Origin: Enterobacteriaceae bacterium RIT691
GTDB taxonomy: Bacteria > Pseudomonadota > Gammaproteobacteria > Enterobacterales > Enterobacteriaceae
Assembly (NCBI GenBank): GCA_009668205.1
Contig: WJYM01000003.1
Span: forward strand, 186,001-250,000
DNA length: 64,000 bases
Direction of reading: 5' to 3'
Below are positions 41,998 through 50,811 of the stretch, piece by piece. The number at the start of each line of letters is the position of its first letter. Position 1 is the stretch's first letter. The notes under the pieces are model-generated. The model ran no database searches, was not told the origin of the DNA, and worked only from the letters and a program-made list of their open reading frames with translations. Position numbers and translations under genes: made by a program.

Positions 41998-44439
41998 ATG
42001 GCTGGCGTAAACAAAACGCATCTGACTGAAACAGATATCATCACCAAGTTCATTCTGCCTGCGGTTAAAGACGCCGGCTGGGACGTGATGACGCAGATCC
42101 GCCAGGAGGTAAAACTCCGTGATGGCAAAATTGTTGTACGTGGAAATCTGGCCTCGCGCATTAAGGTCAAATCTGCAGATATCGTTTTGTACCACAAGCC
42201 GAACTTGCCGTTGGCAGTTATCGAAGCCAAGGCCAATCAGCACGCCATCAGTAAAGGGATGCAACAGGCTCTGGACTATGCCAGCCTGCTTGATGTTCCT
42301 TTTGCATTTGCCACCAACGGTGACGGTTTTATTTTCCACGATAAAACCAACCCGGGGCAGCTCGAATCAGAAATTACTCTCGCCGATTTCCCGACGCCTG
42401 AACAGCTCTGGCAGAAATACTGTGTCTGGAAAGGGTTTACTCAGGAACAGCTGCCGATCATCAGTCAGGATTACTACGATAACGGTAGCGGAAAATCCCC
42501 TCGTTATTACCAGATGCAGGCGGTTAACCGAACGGTAGATGCGGTGTCGGCAGGCAAGAACCGTGTGCTGTTGGTCATGGCGACAGGAACCGGGAAAACC
42601 TACACCGCATTCCAGATAATCTGGCGGTTGTGGAAGGCGAAAAACAAAAAACGCATTCTTTTCCTCGCAGACCGTAACATCCTGGTCGATCAGACCAAGA
42701 ACAATGATTTTCAGCCGTTTGGCACTGTAATGACCAAAGTCACCGGGCGTACAATCGACCCCGCTTATGAAGTGCATCTGGCGCTATATCAGGCCATAAC
42801 CGGGCCGGAAGAACATCAGAAAGCCTATAAGCAGGTAGCCCCGGATTTCTTCGATCTGATTGTCATCGACGAATGTCACCGTGGAAGCGCATCCGAAGAC
42901 TCTGCCTGGCGTGAGATTCTGGAGTATTTTGGCAGTGCCACCCAGATAGGGCTGACGGCAACGCCGAAAGAAACCGAAGACGTCTCCAACATCGACTACT
43001 TCGGTGAGCCGGTTTATACCTATTCGCTAAAAGAAGGCATTGAAGATGGTTTCCTCGCGCCTTACAAAGTGGTGCGCGTCGATATCGATGTAGACGTGCA
43101 GGGCTGGCGGCCCATCAAAGGCCAACTGGATAAATACGGCGAAGAGATTGAAGACCGCATCTACAACCTGAAAGATTTCGACCGCACGCTGGTGATTGAT
43201 GAGCGAACCATGCTGGTGGCGCAGACCATCACCGATTACCTCAAGCGCACTAATCCAATGGATAAAACCATCGTCTTCTGCAACGACATCGATCATGCTG
43301 ACCGCATGCGTCATGCGTTGGTGGTACTCAATCCAGAGCAGATGCTCAAGAACGAAAAGTACGTGATGAAAATCACCGGCGATGATGAGATAGGCAAAGG
43401 GCAACTGGATAACTTCATCAACCCTAAAAAGCCTTATCCAGTGATTGCTACCACGTCTGAACTGATGAGCACCGGTGTGGATGCCCAAACCTGCAAACTG
43501 GTGGTGCTGGATCAAAACATTCAGTCGATGACCAAATTCAAACAGATTATCGGGCGCGGCACGCGTATTAACGAAAAGCACGGTAAGTTGTGGTTCACTA
43601 TTCTCGACTTCAAAAAAGCCACCGAACTGTTTGCCGATGAACGTTTTGATGGTGTACCGGAAAAAGTGCTGGTGGTGAAACCCAACGATATTACCGATCA
43701 AAACTCTGACTTTATTGAACGGCTCGATGCTGAAGATGACGTCGATGAAAGTGATGATACTGCCAATGAAGTACGCGAAGACAGAGCTGAATATCAGGTT
43801 GACCGTGACAAGTTCGCGGGCAATGGTGAGTTCCGCGAAGATGACGAAAACAAAGTCCGAAAATTCTATGTGAATGGAGTTTCCGTCAGTGTACTGGCCA
43901 AACGCGTTCAGTATTACGATGCCGACGGTAAACTGGTAACGGAGTCCTTCCAGGATTACACCCGTAAAACGGTACTTAAAGACAGTGAATACGCCTCACT
44001 GGATAGCTTTGTGCGCAAATGGCAGGATGCCCCGCGCAAACACGTCATTATCGAAGAACTGGAGCAGTTGGGTATTCTGTGGGACGTGCTGGCCGAAGAG
44101 GTGGGCAAAGATCTCGACCCGTTTGATTTGCTCTGCCACGTGGTGTACGGTCAGCCCCCATTAACGCGCCAGGAGCGCGCTGCCAACGTGCGTAAGCGTA
44201 ATTATTTCACCAGATACGCTGAACCGGCACAGCAGGTGCTTAACACGCTGCTGGATAAATACGCTGACGAAGGCGTGCAGGAAATTGAAGACGTTCAGGT
44301 GCTGAAACTGAAGCCGTTCGACAAGCTTGGCCGCATGCCGGAAATTATCAAAACCCGCTTCGGTGATAAGCAAGCCTATAAGAAGGCGGTTGAAGAGCTG
44401 GAGAAGGAAATCTACCAGTTGCCGCCACGCTCGGCCTGA
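41998..44439 (+). CDS. hsdR: HsdR, Type I restriction endonuclease subunit
   Basis: The 813-residue DNA-translocating and cleaving subunit of a Type I restriction enzyme. The N-terminal nuclease has Asp61 in SADIVLYH, Glu76-x-Lys78 in VIEAKA, and QALDYAS at 90-96. The helicase motor has Walker A ATGTGKT (195-201), DECH (291-294), TATP (320-323) and QIIGRGTR near 508-515. A C-terminal region binds HsdM. All catalytic residues are present, so it looks active. It is the first cargo gene; hsdM follows after 74 bp. The sequence type is of the HsdR group that carries the EAK nuclease motif near the N-terminus and is shorter than EcoKI. Confidence 0.95.
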   Translation: MAGVNKTHLTETDIITKFILPAVKDAGWDVMTQIRQEVKLRDGKIVVRGNLASRIKVKSADIVLYHKPNLPLAVIEAKANQHAISKGMQQALDYASLLDVPFAFATNGDGFIFHDKTNPGQLESEITLADFPTPEQLWQKYCVWKGFTQEQLPIISQDYYDNGSGKSPRYYQMQAVNRTVDAVSAGKNRVLLVMATGTGKTYTAFQIIWRLWKAKNKKRILFLADRNILVDQTKNNDFQPFGTVMTKVTGRTIDPAYEVHLALYQAITGPEEHQKAYKQVAPDFFDLIVIDECHRGSASEDSAWREILEYFGSATQIGLTATPKETEDVSNIDYFGEPVYTYSLKEGIEDGFLAPYKVVRVDIDVDVQGWRPIKGQLDKYGEEIEDRIYNLKDFDRTLVIDERTMLVAQTITDYLKRTNPMDKTIVFCNDIDHADRMRHALVVLNPEQMLKNEKYVMKITGDDEIGKGQLDNFINPKKPYPVIATTSELMSTGVDAQTCKLVVLDQNIQSMTKFKQIIGRGTRINEKHGKLWFTILDFKKATELFADERFDGVPEKVLVVKPNDITDQNSDFIERLDAEDDVDESDDTANEVREDRAEYQVDRDKFAGNGEFREDDENKVRKFYVNGVSVSVLAKRVQYYDADGKLVTESFQDYTRKTVLKDSEYASLDSFVRKWQDAPRKHVIIEELEQLGILWDVLAEEVGKDLDPFDLLCHVVYGQPPLTRQERAANVRKRNYFTRYAEPAQQVLNTLLDKYADEGVQEIEDVQVLKLKPFDKLGRMPEIIKTRFGDKQAYKKAVEELEKEIYQLPPRSA

Positions 44440-44513
44440 TAACCCAACGACTATTCTGCCACCTGGCGCTTACGGCTCCCGGTGGCATCATTTTTTAAAA
44501 ACGGAAAGAAAAC

Positions 44514-45986
44514 ATGTCAATTAGCTCAGTCATTAAATCCCTTCAGGACATCATGCGTAAAGACGCAGGCGTGGATGGCGATGCCCAACGCTTAGGCCAG
44601 CTTTCCTGGTTGCTGTTTCTGAAAATTTTTGACACTCAGGAAGAGGAGCTGGAACTGGAGCAGGATGATTATCAGTTACCGATCCCGAAACGTTACTTGT
44701 GGCGCACCTGGGCGGCTAACAGTGAAGGCATCACCGGCGACGAGTTGCTGGAATTCGTCAACGATGATCTCTTCCCGACTCTGAAAAGTATGATTGCACC
44801 GATCGACCAAAACCCACGCGGCTTTGTGGTGAAGCAAGCATTTAGCGATGCCTACAACTACATGAAAAACGGCACGTTGCTGCGCCAGGTTATTAACAAA
44901 CTCAATGAAATTGATTTTAGCAGCAGCTCCGAGCGCCACCTGTTTGGCGATATTTATGAACAAATTCTGCGTGACCTGCAAAACGCGGGCAATGCGGGCG
45001 AGTTCTATACCCCGCGTGCGGTAACACGCTTTATGGTCAACCGTATCGACCCGAAACTGGGTGAATCCATTATGGACCCGGCGTGCGGTACTGGCGGTTT
45101 CCTCGCCTGTTCGTTTGACCATGTGAAAGAGCATTACGTTAAAACCACTGAAGACCATAAAACGCTGCAAAAACAGATTTTCGGTGTGGAGAAAAAGCAG
45201 CTTCCACACTTGTTGTGTACCACCAATATGCTGTTGCACGGCATTGAAGTACCGGTACAAATCCGCCACGACAACACCCTGAACAAACCGCTTTCTTCCT
45301 GGGATGAGCAGCTCGATGTGATTGTCACCAACCCACCGTTTGGCGGCACCGAAGAAGACGGTATCGAGAAAAACTTCCCAGCAGAAATGCAGACCCGCGA
45401 AACCGCCGACCTGTTCCTGCAACTGATTATTGAAGTGCTGGCTGATAAAGGCCGTGCAGCAGTGGTATTGCCAGACGGCACGCTGTTTGGCGAAGGTGTT
45501 AAAACCAAAATCAAAAAGCTGCTGACCGAAGAGTGCAACCTGCACACCATCGTGCGTTTGCCAAACGGGGTGTTTAACCCGTACACCGGCATCAAAACCA
45601 ACATTCTGTTCTTTACCAAAGGCCAGCCAACCAAAGACATCTGGTTCTACGAACACCCGTACCCGGATGGCGTAAAGAACTACAGTAAAACCAAACCGAT
45701 GAAGTTTGAAGAGTTCCAGGCGGAAATCGATTGGTGGGGCAGCGAAGCGGACGGTTTTGCCAGCCGCGAAGAGAACAACCAGGCGTGGAAAGTCAGTATC
45801 GACGACATCATTGCGCGCAACTTCAACCTCGATATTAAAAACCCATACCAGGGCGAAACCATCAGCCATGACCCGGACGAACTGCTGGCGCAGTACCAGA
45901 CTCAGCAGGCGGAAATCAGCGAACTGCGTAATCAGTTACGTGACATCCTCGCTACTGCATTGGCAGGTAACAAGGGGGCGAACTGA
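44514..45986 (+). CDS. hsdM: HsdM, Type I N6-adenine methyltransferase subunit
   Basis: The 490-residue modification subunit that methylates adenine at the site chosen by HsdS. The order is an N-terminal helical domain (KIFDTQEEELELEQDDY), then GEFYTPR at 162-168, AdoMet-binding DPACGTGGF at 188-196 and catalytic NPPF at 273-276. Both methylase motifs are intact. GGAAAG lies 6 bp before ATG 44514. The stop overlaps the hsdS start by one base (TGATG), so methylase and specificity subunits are coupled. Confidence 0.96.
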   Translation: MSISSVIKSLQDIMRKDAGVDGDAQRLGQLSWLLFLKIFDTQEEELELEQDDYQLPIPKRYLWRTWAANSEGITGDELLEFVNDDLFPTLKSMIAPIDQNPRGFVVKQAFSDAYNYMKNGTLLRQVINKLNEIDFSSSSERHLFGDIYEQILRDLQNAGNAGEFYTPRAVTRFMVNRIDPKLGESIMDPACGTGGFLACSFDHVKEHYVKTTEDHKTLQKQIFGVEKKQLPHLLCTTNMLLHGIEVPVQIRHDNTLNKPLSSWDEQLDVIVTNPPFGGTEEDGIEKNFPAEMQTRETADLFLQLIIEVLADKGRAAVVLPDGTLFGEGVKTKIKKLLTEECNLHTIVRLPNGVFNPYTGIKTNILFFTKGQPTKDIWFYEHPYPDGVKNYSKTKPMKFEEFQAEIDWWGSEADGFASREENNQAWKVSIDDIIARNFNLDIKNPYQGETISHDPDELLAQYQTQQAEISELRNQLRDILATALAGNKGAN

Positions 45987-47749
45987 TGGCTGTTGAAAAA
46001 CTGATCACCCAGCATATCGATACCTGGACCTCCGCGCTGCAAACCCGCTCAACTGCCGGGCGCGGCAGCAATGGCAGAATCGACCTCTACGGCATTAAAA
46101 AGCTGCGCGAGCTGATTCTGGAACTGGCAGTGCGCGGCAAACTGGTGCCGCAAGATCCGAACGATGAACCGGCGTCTGAGTTGTTAAAGCGTATTGCTGC
46201 TGAGAAAGCGGAACTGGTAAAACAAGGGAAGATTAAAAAGCAGAAGCTGCTGCTGGAAATTAGCGAAGAAGAGAAGCCGTTTGAATTGCCGGAGGGGTGG
46301 GAATGGACTTCTTTGTGTGAGATTTCTGAGATCAATCCCAAAATAGAAGTTGCGGATGATGAACAAGAAATTTCTTTTGTTCCAATGCCATGTGTTTCAA
46401 CGCGTTTTGATGGTGTGCATGAGCAAGAAATCAGAAAGTGGGCTGAAGTAAAAAAGGGTTATACACATTTTGCTAATGGGGATATAGCTCTTGCAAAAAT
46501 AACTCCCTGTTTTGAAAATAGTAAGGCGGCTATTTTTAATGGTTTAAAAAATGGTGTGGGCGTCGGGACAACTGAATTACATGTTGCTCGTCCGTGTAGT
46601 TCTGAATTAAATCCTCAGTACATTTTACTCAATATTAAATCACCCAATTTTTTGAGTGTCGGTGAATCCAGAATGACTGGGTCGGCGGGTCAAAAGCGTG
46701 TGCCTAAAAGTTTCTTCGAAAACTATCCATTACCATTTCCACCAATTGCTGAGCAAATCAGAATAGTCGAAACATTTTCCCAGTTGATGACTATTTGCGA
46801 CCAACTGGAACAGCAATCCCTGACCAGTCTGGATGCGCATTCTCAGCTTGTTCAAACCCTGCTGACGACGCTGACCGACAGCCAAAATGCCGAAGAACTC
46901 ACCGAAAATTGGGCGCGAATCAGCCAGCATTTCGACACGCTATTTACCACCGACGCGAGCATCGATGCACTTAAACAAACCATTCTGCAACTGGCAGTAA
47001 TGGGCAAACTGGTGCCGCAAGATCCTAACGACGAACCTGTGAACGTTTTATTCGAAAGAGTAAAATTATATCAATTGAATAGAATAAGGAACAAAGAGAT
47101 ACAAAAGCCTAAAGTAATTGATGGTTTTTCTCTTCCTGATATTTCCATTCCAGAAACATCTGTATTTGTGACGCTCAATCAACTTGCATTTGTTACAAAA
47201 TTAGCTGGCTTTGAATATACTAATTATTTAAAGCTGGATGAATCAGGAGATGTTCCTGTTGTCAGAGCTCAAAATGTTAAGCCATTTAATTTGCAGTGTA
47301 ATAATTTGAAATATACATCAATGGATATTTCAAATAAATTAAATAGAAGTTCATTGGTATCACCGTGTCTTTTAATGACGTTCATTGGTGCGGGAGTTGG
47401 TGAAACTTGTATTTTTGAAGAGAATCGCAGATGGCACTTGGCACCAAATGTAGCCAAAATTGAACCATTTGCAGACTTGGATATTCATTATATGAATATT
47501 TATCTTAATAGTAATTTAGGTAGGTCAGAGATATTTAAGTCATTAAAAGCAACAGCACAACCGAGTTTATCAATGACTACAATTAGAGAAATTGTAATGG
47601 TCATCCCGCCATTGGGAGAACAAAAGCGAATCGTACTAAAAACTAATTCCCTTTTATCTATATGTGACAACCTCAAATCCCGCCTGCAATCTGCCCAGCA
47701 GACGCAACTCCATCTCGCAGACGCTCTTACAGATGCAGCCCTAAGCTAA
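45986..47749 (+). CDS. hsdS: HsdS, Type I specificity subunit
   Basis: The 587-residue DNA-recognition subunit, with two target-recognition domains (TRD1 about 85-265, TRD2 about 360-560) separated by conserved helical repeats. The conserved segment LAVRGKLVPQDPNDEP (47-62) returns as LAVMGKLVPQDPNDEP at 336-351, the internal circular symmetry expected of HsdS. Both TRDs are much richer in A/T than the conserved parts and than hsdR/hsdM, which points to recombinational swapping of recognition domains. The predicted target is bipartite; its sequence cannot be read from the protein. The next gene starts 10 bp later. Confidence 0.93.
   Translation: MAVEKLITQHIDTWTSALQTRSTAGRGSNGRIDLYGIKKLRELILELAVRGKLVPQDPNDEPASELLKRIAAEKAELVKQGKIKKQKLLLEISEEEKPFELPEGWEWTSLCEISEINPKIEVADDEQEISFVPMPCVSTRFDGVHEQEIRKWAEVKKGYTHFANGDIALAKITPCFENSKAAIFNGLKNGVGVGTTELHVARPCSSELNPQYILLNIKSPNFLSVGESRMTGSAGQKRVPKSFFENYPLPFPPIAEQIRIVETFSQLMTICDQLEQQSLTSLDAHSQLVQTLLTTLTDSQNAEELTENWARISQHFDTLFTTDASIDALKQTILQLAVMGKLVPQDPNDEPVNVLFERVKLYQLNRIRNKEIQKPKVIDGFSLPDISIPETSVFVTLNQLAFVTKLAGFEYTNYLKLDESGDVPVVRAQNVKPFNLQCNNLKYTSMDISNKLNRSSLVSPCLLMTFIGAGVGETCIFEENRRWHLAPNVAKIEPFADLDIHYMNIYLNSNLGRSEIFKSLKATAQPSLSMTTIREIVMVIPPLGEQKRIVLKTNSLLSICDNLKSRLQSAQQTQLHLADALTDAALS
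46124..46170 (+). repeat. Conserved-region repeat in hsdS, copy 1
   Basis: 47 bp that recur at 46991-47037 with about 41 matching bases, encoding the same helical segment. Such repeats allow TRD exchange by homologous recombination. Confidence 0.85.
46991..47037 (+). repeat. Conserved-region repeat in hsdS, copy 2
   Basis: Second copy of the 47-bp segment at 46124-46170, in the same orientation and frame, 867 bp apart. Confidence 0.85.
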
Positions 47750-47759
47750 GGAACAGACA

Positions 47760-48866
47760 ATGCCGGTTCATCATGCTATCTGGTGGGTAGGGGAGAAACC
47801 CCAGCCGCTAACCATCAGTAGACTCGCCAGCGAGCAACTGTTGGAGAAGATGATCTTAAACGATCCCACCATTCTTTCTGACCAGTGGATGATTATCGGT
47901 CATCAGGAAAATACGCTCGATAAAGGGCGTATCGATCTGCTGGCTATCGCGCCAGATGCCTCGCTGATCCTGATTGAGCTTAAACGTGACCGCACGCCGC
48001 GTGAAGTAGTCGCGCAGGCACTGGATTACGCCTCTTGGGTGGATGATTTAACCGCCGATCGCCTGTCGCAGATTTACGAGAAATTCTCCGGTGGCGGCAA
48101 TCTGGGTGACGCGTTTAAGCAACGTTTCAATAGCGAGCTGGAAGAAGAGTCCATCAACCAGTCGCATCAAATCATCATTGTGGCTGCCGAGCTGGATCCG
48201 TCCACCGAGCGCATTGTCGATTACCTCAGCAAGAACGGAATCTCTATTAACGTTCTGTTCTTTAAGGTGTTCCAGCACGGCGAAGAACAGTTCATAAGCC
48301 GCGCCTGGCTTCTCGACCCGAGCGAAACGCAAACCAATGCCGCACAAGCGACTGCAACCAGCGCCAATGCGAAGGAACCCTGGAACGGGGAGTTTTACGT
48401 CTCGTTTGGTGATCCACAGAGCCGCAACTGGGAAGAGGCTCGTCGCTATGGGTTTATCAGTGCTGGTGGTGGAAGCTGGTACAGCCAGACCTTAAAACAA
48501 CTTCAGCCCGGCAATCGAGTCTGGGTGAAAATCCCGGCCAAGGGTTATGTCGGTGTCGGCATAGTGCAGAGTGCCGTTGAGCCTGCCAGTAGCTTCACCA
48601 TCAACACTGACGACGGTGAAAATCTGGCGATGGATGTGCTGAAATTTGGTGCCGGATATCGCAACAACGCCGACGATCCCGATAAATCAGAATATTTTGT
48701 CCCTGTGAAATGGCTGGAAACGCGCAGCGAACTGGAAGCGGTTAATGAGATTGGTTTCTTTGGCAATCAGAATTCGGTATGCAAACCGACCACACCAAAA
48801 TGGCGGCACACAGTCGATAAGCTAAAGCGTATTTTTTTAGGCTGGGACACTGAACGGACAGAATAA
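47760..48866 (+). CDS. PD-(D/E)XK nuclease fused to an EVE/PUA-like domain
   Basis: A 368-residue two-domain protein in the restriction operon. The N-terminal half (about 20-180) looks like a NucS/DUF91-type PD-(D/E)XK nuclease: Glu50, Asp59 in GRIDLLAI, Glu73-x-Lys75 in LIELKRD and QALDYASW at 86-93. A low-complexity Ala/Thr/Gln linker (188-206) leads to a C-terminal domain (about 209-360) whose GRYxFISAGGGxWY and GYVGVGIV patterns resemble EVE/PUA-like modified-base readers. The start has AAGGA 8 bp upstream, 10 bp after hsdS. I infer a nuclease guided by DNA modification state, complementing or policing the Type I methylase; the actual role is unknown. Confidence 0.72.
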   Translation: MPVHHAIWWVGEKPQPLTISRLASEQLLEKMILNDPTILSDQWMIIGHQENTLDKGRIDLLAIAPDASLILIELKRDRTPREVVAQALDYASWVDDLTADRLSQIYEKFSGGGNLGDAFKQRFNSELEEESINQSHQIIIVAAELDPSTERIVDYLSKNGISINVLFFKVFQHGEEQFISRAWLLDPSETQTNAAQATATSANAKEPWNGEFYVSFGDPQSRNWEEARRYGFISAGGGSWYSQTLKQLQPGNRVWVKIPAKGYVGVGIVQSAVEPASSFTINTDDGENLAMDVLKFGAGYRNNADDPDKSEYFVPVKWLETRSELEAVNEIGFFGNQNSVCKPTTPKWRHTVDKLKRIFLGWDTERTE

Positions 48867-48877
48867 GAGAGGCTGGA

Positions 48878-49840
48878 ATGATGTCAATTAGCGATAAAGT
48901 ATTGAAACTCGCCTTCCAGGGCGAATGGAATACGCTTTTGCCCATTCTTCGTGATTATCCTCATCTGGTAAATCACCCCAGTGAACCTAAAGGTTATACT
49001 CCGCTGCATCAGGCTGCATGGCATGGAGCGAATTTGTCGGTTATGGGAGAACTGTTATCTATTGGCGCTGACCGAAGTGCGACAACGAACACTAAGCGAC
49101 AGACGGCTTATGACATCGTGGTTGAAAAGCACAAACGGCCTGATCTGCAATATCTTCTGTTCCCGCAAAAATTGACCATCGCACAAATTCTCAGAAAAGT
49201 GGTTTCCACTGAGCGGCAATTGTTCACTGATTATGATGGCAACCAAATTTTGGTCGATAAAATGATTGCGGCTTCAGGTGTTGAGCAATGCCCTGATGAC
49301 CTTAACGAACTGGATACCAGGCTAAGTCACCTCTTTTTTGCGTTGACGGGGAAAGCAATATCCACTGTCGATTCTGTTCGTTTTTCCGTTTCTAGTAGTT
49401 TTACGTTTGAGATTGAACCGGATTTTTTCAGGCTGATATTTTTCCCGCTGGTACATAAAGTTGCGGCAAAAAAGATTAGCTATCTGGAAAGTGATTGGGC
49501 CGTTGTATCCGACTTATTTGATCCTGCTCCGACGCAATGGGGATCGAGAGGTGACTTGTTCTTGTGGCTGGAGATGCGACAGGCTTTATGTCAGGTCAGT
49601 ATCCCTGAAGATAAAGATGAATTAGCGAATATTATTTCGGCAGCATTTCAGTCACTGACGGGGAAGTCGTTAATCAATCGGGTGGGCGGCAACGACTTTT
49701 ACGTTGAGCGATTCAGTCGTGGTGGCGGATCTTCGGGTTATGTTGCTTCCCTATTTTGGCTTAATGAGTTCATCCCACAATTGCAACAGCGGTTAACTTG
49801 GCTGCAAACTGTTTGGTCGATTTCTCCACGTTCCTTATGA
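48878..49840 (+). CDS. Ankyrin-repeat protein of unknown function
   Basis: A 320-residue protein. Residues about 5-95 contain two to three ankyrin repeats (YTPLHQAAWHGANLSVMGEL and LSIGADRSATTNTKRQTAYD); the rest, about 100-320, matches no family I recognise. That part appears twice-folded: an ALTGKAIS segment near 156 and SLTGKSLIN near 265 look like internal repeats. It starts 11 bp after the nuclease-EVE gene with GAGAGG upstream, so it is in the same transcript. Ankyrin modules are protein-binding, so a partner or inhibitor role within the restriction operon is possible but unproven. Confidence 0.65.
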   Translation: MMSISDKVLKLAFQGEWNTLLPILRDYPHLVNHPSEPKGYTPLHQAAWHGANLSVMGELLSIGADRSATTNTKRQTAYDIVVEKHKRPDLQYLLFPQKLTIAQILRKVVSTERQLFTDYDGNQILVDKMIAASGVEQCPDDLNELDTRLSHLFFALTGKAISTVDSVRFSVSSSFTFEIEPDFFRLIFFPLVHKVAAKKISYLESDWAVVSDLFDPAPTQWGSRGDLFLWLEMRQALCQVSIPEDKDELANIISAAFQSLTGKSLINRVGGNDFYVERFSRGGGSSGYVASLFWLNEFIPQLQQRLTWLQTVWSISPRSL

Positions 49841-49951
49841 AGCTTTTTTTAGTAATCATTGGGCGTTGTTTTGCTATTTTTTACGGGATTATTTCATCGC
49901 TTCAAATTTGATGTGTTCGCTTAAATTGTTTTAAACAGATCAGGGGGAAAT

Positions 49952-50407
49952 ATGACTACAGCAGAATTAGGGCAGTTAATGGTATTGCAGAAACTAACGA
50001 GCCTTGGTGCCAGTAATGCCATCGTCCAGAAAGAGGGCAACAGGTCATCCATCACATTTGATGCCCCAAACGGTAAAACGTATAAAGTTACCACCAGAGC
50101 GAAAACGTCAGGGACCTGGCAAACCTCAACAAACTATGCTGCCCAGTGTACCCTTGATAAAAATGACAATGAGTTTTGGGTATTTATCGATCTTGGTCGA
50201 GAACCGAATACTTTCTATGTCACGCCGCTATCCTGGATCAGGAATGATATTTATACGGCATATATGGTTTATCTGGAGAAACACGGTGGACACCGTGCGC
50301 AAAATGATGAGTCGACGCATCATTCTATTTCGGTAAAACGCATTGCTGGCTGGAAAAATGCTTGGGGAGAAATGGGCTTGAGTGAGTCTGTAAATAATTC
50401 TGCATAA
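49952..50407 (+). CDS. Small nuclease-fold-like protein
   Basis: A 151-residue protein. Residues about 5-65 run GQLMVLQKLTSLGASNAIVQ, then SITFDAPNG and KTYKVTTRAKTSGTW, which resembles the alpha-beta-beta-beta core of restriction-endonuclease-like proteins that bind DNA ends; the final strand carries VTTRAK where active enzymes have a QVKTS-like Lys. The canonical D...(D/E)XK set is not complete (only ITFDAPN is a candidate), so it may be catalytically dead. AGGGGGA lies 5 bp before ATG 49952. It is separated from the ankyrin gene by 111 bp and may be its own unit. Confidence 0.5.
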   Translation: MTTAELGQLMVLQKLTSLGASNAIVQKEGNRSSITFDAPNGKTYKVTTRAKTSGTWQTSTNYAAQCTLDKNDNEFWVFIDLGREPNTFYVTPLSWIRNDIYTAYMVYLEKHGGHRAQNDESTHHSISVKRIAGWKNAWGEMGLSESVNNSA

Positions 50408-50530
50408 CTGGCATCACCTGAAAGGTTACGTTGAGCAGCTATCAGCCATTCGTATGCTGAAATCTGTGTGGCCATTTTTCAAAGCCGTCATATCTCATCT
50501 GACTTTTACTGATAGTAAGCAGAGTAGTGC

Positions 50531-50788
50531 TGGTTCCGTTGGTTTAGTCGGTTCAATGCCCGGCAGACCCTGCCAACAAGGGATTTTGCTGAACCAACAT
50601 TGGTGATGTTGAGCTGGTTCAGCGGGACTTTCTGTTGGTTTACTGCCTGCCAGAGTGAATGTCAGTATTACCAATTGTTGGTTCAAAACGGGTATTTTTT
50701 GGTTCAGCGCTGGTTCAATATGCGAATTAAAATTCTTATAAAACAATGAGAATTGCATATTGAACAGACTGAGCTAACTGAACCAACA
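50531..50788. repeat. Iteron-like cluster, candidate replication origin (ori/crr)
   Basis: About ten copies of a TGTTGGTTCA-like word in both directions. Forward copies are near 50531, 50538, 50549, 50614, 50633, 50676, 50699 and 50711; reverse copies (TGAACCAACA) are at 50590-50599 and 50779-50788, and TTGAACAG is at 50760. The region of 404 bp (50408-50811) has no supported gene. It lies directly after the end of a P4-alpha-like primase gene; P4 alpha binds short iterons at ori and crr. Confidence 0.7.
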
Positions 50789-50811
50789 CCCTTTTAAGTA
50801 TGTGAAAAATA

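Noticed and set aside
50495-50758. 87-codon minus-strand reading frame in the iteron region
   Set aside because: Its codons are made by the repeated TGGTTCA words; no ribosome site and low-complexity product. The repeats explain it.
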